From Clostridia bacterium (GTDB lineage Bacteria; Bacillota; Clostridia; Christensenellales; Aristaeellaceae): 64,000 bases of DNA. Location of the stretch: NCBI GenBank assembly GCA_017464305.1, contig JAFUDS010000011.1, positions 42,702 to 106,701 of the forward strand, given 5' to 3'. The notes beneath the pieces were generated by a model. It was given only the letters and a program-made list of their open reading frames with translations, did no database searches and was not told the DNA's origin. The position numbers and the translations under genes are program-made. Positions 58,920-64,000 of the stretch are shown piece after piece. The stretch's first letter is position 1, and the number at the start of each line of letters is the position of its first letter.

Positions 58920-59213
58920 CTATCCCTCCTGCTGCTCCCGAAATTGCTCCGCGATGGTCTTTCTCCCATCCTTCCGCCGTTGGGGCTCCACTCGCCTTGC
59001 GTGCTCAAATGTCTCCGGAAACAGCCGCTGAAAATTATCGTTCGGGAACATTTCCCCCGCGCTGTCCTCTATTCTGCGCCCGATCAGCTTCCGCAGATCC
59101 ACGTTGTATCTTCGGCTCTTCAGGTATCGTTTTTCCACCGTCCAGTATACCTTGCCATCCTTGCAAACGATGGCGCTCTCCGGGATCTGGACTATCCGTC
59201 CTGTATCGACCAT
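58920..59213 (-). pseudogene. N-terminal transposase fragment (IS1634-like)
   Basis: 97 residues: ESAIVCKDGKVYWTVEKRYL, NVDLRKLIGRRIEDSAGEMF and PNDNFQRLFPETFE. The pattern 'Y..vekrY......nvd.R..IGk......mypN.ny..yFp' is the N-terminal region of IS1634/IS4-type transposases, which are about 500 residues long. The catalytic part is missing, so it is a remnant inserted in the glycan cluster. The family call is tentative. Confidence 0.45.
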
Positions 59214-59262
59214 TGTCCTGTTTGCTCCTCTTTCAGTCTCACCCCAGGGATAATGCCGCTGT

Positions 59263-60177
59263 TTACTTGTTCCCCCGCATCATTCCCCGCAACCGGGATC
59301 CAATCTTCTGCAAAAGACTTCTGCTTTCACCCTCTGGCAAGCTTGCCTTTTCCTCCGTATGCCTCTCCGTTACCTTGGCCTCGCCTTGCCAGCTGCGCCG
59401 AATACCCACCGTCCGTGTCGTCTCGTAGATCCCGGCGACACTCCTACCCCTTATTAAATACTCAACCTCCGCCTCGGATCCTATGCCTTCGTTCATCAGA
59501 AAATGTCGATCTCGGAAGAGGTCCATCGGGAAAGCAATCCCCGCGCCGATGCATCTGCACTCTGCCCCCTCGCCCATCGTCTCGAAGGGCACGCAAGCGC
59601 TGGCGTCCGGGCCACTGACCGTGGTACTCCCTGGCCAATCTGTTTTACTTTCAATTTTGCTCCACTCCTGGGCCAGGGTATAGCTCCGAAGGATCATCCC
59701 CTCGTGATTCTCTACCCCTTCGTGGAAGGATTGCACCCAGTGGTCAAAAAGCAGGTCATCTTCTGTCAGGAACGCCACATAATCTCCCCGGGCCATGGCC
59801 ATTCCCAGATTCATTGCAGCTCCCCGGCTTCCTGCCTTCCCCTCTGCAATTCTGATTTTCTTTTGAAACGCTTCCCCTTGTGTGGAGATCATCTGCCGGA
59901 TGACCTGATCATTCCCTCCCTGTCCCCGAAAGATTACGAGAATGATCTCAAAATCCTGATCTGCTTGCCCCTGCAGGCATAGCAGCGTGTCCTGTAGTCG
60001 CTCTGGATGCTTCCCTTCTGTAGCAATCACTACGGATAAAAAGCAGGAGCTCTTCCCCTGGTTCTCCGCCACGATCCTCGCATATTTGCTTTCATAAACC
60101 CTTTCTTCCTCTCCCTGTGTCAACTCTTGATCCAATACTCCCAAGGGGCGTTCCTGATTCTCTAATTGCATCTTCAT
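59263..60177 (-). CDS. glycosyltransferase family 2
   Basis: A 304-residue protein. After about 48 residues of variable N-terminus the GT-A fold follows: SCFLSVVIATEGKHPERLQD, DQDFEIILVIF, GSRGAAMNLGMAMARGDYVA and FLTEDDLLFDHWV (the Asp-rich motif). Members transfer sugars to a glycan or a protein. One of four glycosyltransferases in series at 59.3-63.3 kb. Confidence 0.85.
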   Translation of the reverse strand: MKMQLENQERPLGVLDQELTQGEEERVYESKYARIVAENQGKSSCFLSVVIATEGKHPERLQDTLLCLQGQADQDFEIILVIFRGQGGNDQVIRQMISTQGEAFQKKIRIAEGKAGSRGAAMNLGMAMARGDYVAFLTEDDLLFDHWVQSFHEGVENHEGMILRSYTLAQEWSKIESKTDWPGSTTVSGPDASACVPFETMGEGAECRCIGAGIAFPMDLFRDRHFLMNEGIGSEAEVEYLIRGRSVAGIYETTRTVGIRRSWQGEAKVTERHTEEKASLPEGESRSLLQKIGSRLRGMMRGNK

Positions 60178-60186
60178 TGCCCCCTT

Positions 60187-61101
60187 TTATAGAATGTATC
60201 GCTGCGTGGTAAAGTATACTCCGCCGTGACGCTCGTTCTGAGTAATCTTGGCAATCTTGTGCTCCGGATCCTGCATCTTTGGCAGCCGCCCTTCCGCTTC
60301 CCTGCGGGCAAACTCTTCCGCCGCCTCCTGGCTGCCAAAGTCCCCTCGGTCCAGCGCCATCTGCAGCTGCTTCTGGGCAAATTCTGGGTATCCCCATTTA
60401 TAGGAGAGCAGCAGCTCCGTTAGCAGTGCATATTTCGCTTCTGTGAGGGAGGGCTTGTATTCTCCCGTGTCGGATAGCCGCCGGGCATGGAACACACCTG
60501 CCTGGGTTTGATAATATAGCTTCTTCCCCGCCAACCGTACCCGCCAGGAGAAATCCACATCCTCGCAGTACATGAAGAAGGTCTCCGTATCGAATCCCTC
60601 TAATTCCTGATAGAGAGCCGTAGGTATCATAAAGCAAGCCCCACTGGCCCATTCCGTTTCCTTCGTTTGCAAATCAAATCCTTTCGGGTGTTCCACGGGG
60701 ATTTGCCGGGCCTCCACCAATCCTACCTGTGGATCCGCAAAGGGCGCTAACAGATCCACAATCGTCCGCGGGGAGAGTAGGATTTCCGGATTCATAACCA
60801 GCAGATAGTCCGTCGTCGCGTTCAATCCCAGTAGATTGTTCCCTTTTCCATATCCTGTGTTTTCCCCAAACCATCGATATTCTATCTTTTGGAAAGCAGC
60901 ATATTTCCTCTGAATTTGTCCCCATTCTTCCTCGGAATAGATGCCTTCTGGCGAAGCGTCCCCCCACAACAGGGATACCTGAATCCCCTTCTCCCAGGCT
61001 ACCTTCGCGGCCGCTTTGGCCGCATCCAGAGCTCGCGTCAACTCTATTTTATCGTTTTGATAGAGCACTGCCTGAATCTGTACGCTTACTTGCTGGCTCA
61101 T
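60187..61101 (-). CDS. glycosyltransferase family 2 (rhamnosyltransferase-like)
   Basis: About 304 residues from ATG 61101, overlapping the upstream gene's TGA. It contains SVQIQAVLYQNDKIELTRAL, WFGENTGYGKGNNLLGLNAT, YLLVMNPEILLSPRTIVDLL (NPE in place of DxD), ETEWASGACFMIPTALYQEL, GFDTETFFMYCEDVDFSWRV and FHARRLSDTGEY. The 'G.GaCmm.rr..f..vGGFDe.FF.Y.EDvDl..R' pattern is that of rhamnosyltransferase-like GT2 enzymes. Confidence 0.9.
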   Translation of the reverse strand: MSQQVSVQIQAVLYQNDKIELTRALDAAKAAAKVAWEKGIQVSLLWGDASPEGIYSEEEWGQIQRKYAAFQKIEYRWFGENTGYGKGNNLLGLNATTDYLLVMNPEILLSPRTIVDLLAPFADPQVGLVEARQIPVEHPKGFDLQTKETEWASGACFMIPTALYQELEGFDTETFFMYCEDVDFSWRVRLAGKKLYYQTQAGVFHARRLSDTGEYKPSLTEAKYALLTELLLSYKWGYPEFAQKQLQMALDRGDFGSQEAAEEFARREAEGRLPKMQDPEHKIAKITQNERHGGVYFTTQRYIL

Positions 61102-62315
61102 CTCTTTTCTCCCATCTGCTTCCCGGTGATCTTTTCCCATAATACCCGACCGATACCGCTGATGCCGAATTCTTGTACTACCCATCGTGCTGTCTTCATC
61201 TTCTTGCCCAGGGAAGATTTTTCTGGCAAAGTAACTACCGTCTCCTCCTGGGGTAAGTCTGGCTGAGGTTGCGCCTCTTGCAGCTGTTCCGACTGTTGTG
61301 TTTCTTCCGCAGGCTGAACTGGCTGCGGTTGAAAATGCCTTTCTATCAAGGCATTATTTATCTCGAAGGGATTCTCCAGGGCATCCATGAAGAATTTATC
61401 CTGCCGATAGAGCTTTCTCAAATCATCATTGATCTTTTCCCCGGATTCATAATAGGCATAGCTCCAAGGCGTCTGGGAGATATGATCATAATCACATTCT
61501 TCATGTACTTTCGCGTATTCTGCGTATAGCTGCCGGAATTCCTGGTTTGTTTCCCCCAGCCAATCATCCATGCACTTTTCCGCCGTCGGGCCAAATCCAG
61601 AAAAATGCATGAAGCGTAAGGGCTTCCCCTGGATGTACCATCCATCTTCCTTTCGTTCCACACTGCTGTCTAAAAGCGCCCAAGGGGCGAAATCATACCC
61701 ATCATGGTGCATGATTTCAACGTCGAAGAAGCAAGGTGCCAGCTCCATCCATTTCTGATCTGTGAATATTCCATGAGGGATATCGTCGTAGCACATCATG
61801 AATAACCGTTCCGCCCACCAATCGATCAATCGACGAGCTTCCGCCGAATTGTTTAGTGCCAGGAAACCTAGATTGTATACACCGTGCATCGTGCTGGAAA
61901 GCTCCATTTGTAAATTTCCAGGGTGCAACAAATGAGGGCACAGGACGATGGGGCGAGTTTTCAGCTTTTCTTTCAGCTCTACGAAGTCACTGTATACGTA
62001 GCAATCCGGATCCAGATAGATAAAGCTATCCTCCTCTGGGTACTGATCCATTAACCACTGGAAGAAAGCCGCTTTCACTGCCGTAGAGGCTTCCACGATG
62101 GAATGTTTGAAGATGAACCTCTCAAAATTCCCGTTCCACGCATCCTTAGAAAGCACCACGTGCTCAAATGCCTTTTCTTCTTGAAGCGCTTGTGGAATTT
62201 CCTTCTCTGTGAGACAAACGTAGAAAGTCGCTTCCGGCAGGTATTGTTTGACAGAACTGGCCAATGCTCGTGCCTTATGTCCATAGTTTGAGCAGATCGA
62301 AGTAAAAATGATCAT
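61098..62315 (-). CDS. glycosyltransferase (GT-A type) with charged C-terminal tail
   Basis: A 405-residue protein: MIIFTSICSNYGHKARALAS, FYVCLTEKEIPQAL, DSFIYLDPDCYVYSDFVELK (metal-binding DPDC), MHGVYNLGFLALNNSAEARR, HDGYDFAPWALLDSSV, MHFSGFGPTAEKCMDDWL. This order is found in GT8-like or uncharacterised glycosyltransferases of exopolysaccharide loci. Residues 325-365 are Gln/Glu/Pro-rich and probably unstructured. It overlaps the next gene by 4 bases. Confidence 0.8.
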   Translation of the reverse strand: MIIFTSICSNYGHKARALASSVKQYLPEATFYVCLTEKEIPQALQEEKAFEHVVLSKDAWNGNFERFIFKHSIVEASTAVKAAFFQWLMDQYPEEDSFIYLDPDCYVYSDFVELKEKLKTRPIVLCPHLLHPGNLQMELSSTMHGVYNLGFLALNNSAEARRLIDWWAERLFMMCYDDIPHGIFTDQKWMELAPCFFDVEIMHHDGYDFAPWALLDSSVERKEDGWYIQGKPLRFMHFSGFGPTAEKCMDDWLGETNQEFRQLYAEYAKVHEECDYDHISQTPWSYAYYESGEKINDDLRKLYRQDKFFMDALENPFEINNALIERHFQPQPVQPAEETQQSEQLQEAQPQPDLPQEETVVTLPEKSSLGKKMKTARWVVQEFGISGIGRVLWEKITGKQMGEKR

Positions 62316-62371
62316 TCTCTTTTTTCCTATCTTTCGTCCTTTTTTGCCCTCTAAATCTGTGCTATAATTAG

Positions 62372-63274
62372 CTACTTCCCAAAGAGTTTTTGAATAATCT
62401 TTTTCATTTTGCTGTCCTTCTTCGGCTCGGCAGATTGAGAAGCGATTTCCCTTTTTAATTCTACTATTTCTTGTTTCAATCGCTCGATTTCTATGCCCTT
62501 TTGACGGTTTTGTCTCAATTGGTCTATCATCGTTCGACGAAGATCAATGCAGTATTCGTCAATATGCTGCAGGATCAAATCCTTATGTCGTTCATATAGC
62601 TGGACATATGTTTCTTGTACAGCTTCATCGCTTTGCTGAAACTTTGTCGTTCGGGATACTGGTTTAATTCGATAATGGAAATATGTTTCTGGAAACTGGT
62701 AAACCTCTCTCCCCAATCCAAGAATGGACAACCATAAATCATAATCCTCCATTCCCGCCTTTAATTCTTCACAGAATCCACCAACTTCTTCCCAATCTGC
62801 TTTGCGGAATAAGGAGGTGACGAAGATTATATTATCCTGCAACAAGGTTCGAAAGTTGTAGTCAGGCAAATCCCATTTGCCTGTTTGTTCCCCAAATAAA
62901 TCTCCATGACAGTAGACAATTCCCATGTTTGGATGTTTTTCCATTACCTGAACCGCACGGCTAATGTATTCCTTCTCGATGAGGTCATCTGCGTCCAGCG
63001 GAAAGATGTATTTCCCTGTTGCTGCTTGGATGCCTCGGTTTCGTGCAGCTGCCGGCCCTATATGATCCGTATGCATCAATTGCATACGGGGATATTCAAT
63101 TTCACGTAAAACTTGGATCGTCTGCGCATCATCCGATCCATCATCTATGATGATCAGCTCAATGTCCTTCCAGATTTGCTCCTTCAATGACTGGATGGTT
63201 TCTTGAATATATTGGCCATCATTATAACATGGCATGATCACGCTTACACATGGTTCGTTCTCTATTGTCTTCAT
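62372..63274 (-). CDS. glycosyltransferase family 2 with C-terminal coiled coil
   Basis: A 300-residue protein: VSVIMPCYNDGQYIQETIQS, ELIIIDDGSDDAQT, GPAAARNRGIQAATGKYIFP and LDADDLIEKEYI (DxD), then ELKAGMEDYDLWLSILGLG. The last 45 residues form a heptad-like helix (RLKQEIVELKREIASQSAEP), which may mediate oligomerisation. First of the glycosyltransferase series; upstream is the surface protein. Confidence 0.92.
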   Translation of the reverse strand: MKTIENEPCVSVIMPCYNDGQYIQETIQSLKEQIWKDIELIIIDDGSDDAQTIQVLREIEYPRMQLMHTDHIGPAAARNRGIQAATGKYIFPLDADDLIEKEYISRAVQVMEKHPNMGIVYCHGDLFGEQTGKWDLPDYNFRTLLQDNIIFVTSLFRKADWEEVGGFCEELKAGMEDYDLWLSILGLGREVYQFPETYFHYRIKPVSRTTKFQQSDEAVQETYVQLYERHKDLILQHIDEYCIDLRRTMIDQLRQNRQKGIEIERLKQEIVELKREIASQSAEPKKDSKMKKIIQKLFGK

Positions 63275-63334
63275 CTCTGTCTACTCTTTGATTTAGTCCT
63301 CTATAGTTTGTTTTAATTTCTACTAAAAATATAT

Positions 63335-63371
63335 GCAAAAAATGAGGAGCTGCTGCGTGGATCGCAGCAGC
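63335..63371 (-). terminator. terminator of the surface protein gene
   Basis: Minus-strand stem GCTGCTGCG / CGCAGCAGC (63371-63363 and 63357-63349) with a 5-base loop, followed by TCCTCATTTTTTG. It lies 38 bases after the stop. Confidence 0.85.
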
Positions 63372-63408
63372 CCCCCGATAAGTCAGGGTTAGTGACTCAA
63401 TAGGTGAA

Positions 63409-64000
63409 TTAGTACACAACCCCATCAACCACGTCAACATCCTTGCCATTCCAGGTATAGGTGCCAGTAATGTGAGAACGAACACCATCTTCCAGAACAT
63501 AGGCATGACCATCTTCGTAGATCAGAACACCAGTAGCCTTCAGAACCTTACCATACTGGATGTAGTAGATCTCGCCATCGCCCTGTTCAAAGGACCACAG
63601 CATGCTCACATCGTCACGCAGACGGCCGTTCACGTAGTAGTACAGATAGCCATCATCGCCAGCAGGATTCTTCACCAGACCGTCACCAGTCTTGGCTACG
63701 ATACCGTCTTCGACATAGTAGGTGCTGCCATCAATGGACACGAAGCCATTAGAGGTCGCTTCGCCCTTTACCACAGCATATTTCTCACCATTGGCACGCA
63801 CGATGCCAGTGAAGTCAGAAGCAACTTCACCATCGACATAATAGCGGATCACGCCATCTTCGTCAACAACAATGCCTTCCTTGGGCTCTTCAGAGGGCTC
63901 TTCGGTAGCATCAGCAGTGGGCTCTTCAGAGGGCTCTTCGGTAGCATCAGCAGTGGGCTCTTCAGAGGGCTCTTCGGTAGCATCAGCAGTGGGCTCTTCA
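63409..64000 (-). CDS. C-terminus of a repeat-rich surface protein (partial)
   Basis: Open reading frame from the window edge to the stop at 63409. The first part is a tandem EPSEEPTADATE linker (12 residues per unit), then about 160 residues of beta-strand repeats with Tyr and Gly: VIRYYVDGEVASDFTGIV, STYYVEDGIVAKTGDGLV, YLYYYVNGRLRDDVSML, EIYYIQYGKVLKATGVLI. These resemble cell-wall or choline-binding-type repeats ('YYv.nG.v..g..'). The Pro/Glu/Thr linker probably spans the cell wall. The start lies beyond the window. Confidence 0.8.
   Translation of the reverse strand, partial: EEPTADATEEPSEEPTADATEEPSEEPTADATEEPSEEPKEGIVVDEDGVIRYYVDGEVASDFTGIVRANGEKYAVVKGEATSNGFVSIDGSTYYVEDGIVAKTGDGLVKNPAGDDGYLYYYVNGRLRDDVSMLWSFEQGDGEIYYIQYGKVLKATGVLIYEDGHAYVLEDGVRSHITGTYTWNGKDVDVVDGVVY
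63883..64000. repeat. 36-bp in-frame tandem repeat
   Basis: Three perfect units of 36 bases (63883-63918, 63919-63954, 63955-63990) plus the start of a fourth, encoding TADATEEPSEEP on the minus strand. Such identical units are prone to copy-number change. Confidence 0.95.

Overview
The window looks like the chromosome of an anaerobic, fairly GC-rich member of the class Clostridia, probably gut-associated. Evidence: a SCIFF peptide with its radical-SAM maturase, a lactate dehydrogenase next to EtfA/EtfB with a fused ferredoxin domain, clostridial ribosome binding sites (AGGAGG/AAAGGAG), many TTG/GTG starts, and signal peptides of the MKKLLALVMALAL type. The exact family is not proven; an Aristaeella/Christensenella-like lineage is only a guess. 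No rRNA, tRNA or CRISPR array was recognised.

Layout. 0-10.2 kb: a compact contractile-tail (myovirus) module with neck proteins, sheath, tube, baseplate plug, hub, spike, gp25, J protein, a chaperone pair joined by a -1 frameshift, a short tape measure, a Dit-like baseplate protein, a gpI-like tail protein, an NlpC/P60 peptidase and a holin. No integrase, capsid or terminase is inside the window. 10.2-24.4 kb: housekeeping genes: a TetM-like GTPase fused to a Rae1/YacP nuclease, an aldose epimerase, SMC, diaminopimelate decarboxylase beside an Orn/Lys/Arg decarboxylase, and a minus-strand group with scfA, scfB, a phosphodiester glycosidase and a HipA-like kinase. 24.4-27.9 kb: an electron-bifurcating lactate dehydrogenase operon (etfB, etfA, glcD-type). 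28.2-35.2 kb: a maltodextrin locus (malE, malF, malG, msmK) divergent from a secreted GH13 amylase, with a cre-like operator between them. 35.4-44.5 kb: YitT, an inserted ATPase plus Rpn-tail fragment, an M20 hydrolase, an O-antigen-ligase-like protein and a zinc-type ABC transporter.

44.6-57.5 kb is an AT-richer accessory zone full of dispersed repeats, broken genes and defence-like genes: RhuM, a SWIM protein, a decayed ATPase/DUF4276 pair, Rpn nucleases, a DUF234-type ATPase and an intact Septu-like ATPase/HNH pair. Its core (45.8-54.5 kb) is bounded by a 33-bp direct repeat that matches the 3' end of a sugar isomerase gene. 54.5-63.3 kb is a minus-strand glycan or exopolysaccharide cluster (isomerase, five glycosyltransferases, FAD oxidoreductase, epimerase) interrupted by transposase and Rpn remnants. 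The right edge is the C-terminus of a repeat-rich surface protein.

The most interesting points are the GTPase-Rae1 fusion, a family of intergenic stem-loops with a constant core and co-varying arms that abut or overlap stop codons, the direct-repeat-bounded defence island, a mobile promoter cassette present three times, and the reordered tail module with a clear slippery heptamer.
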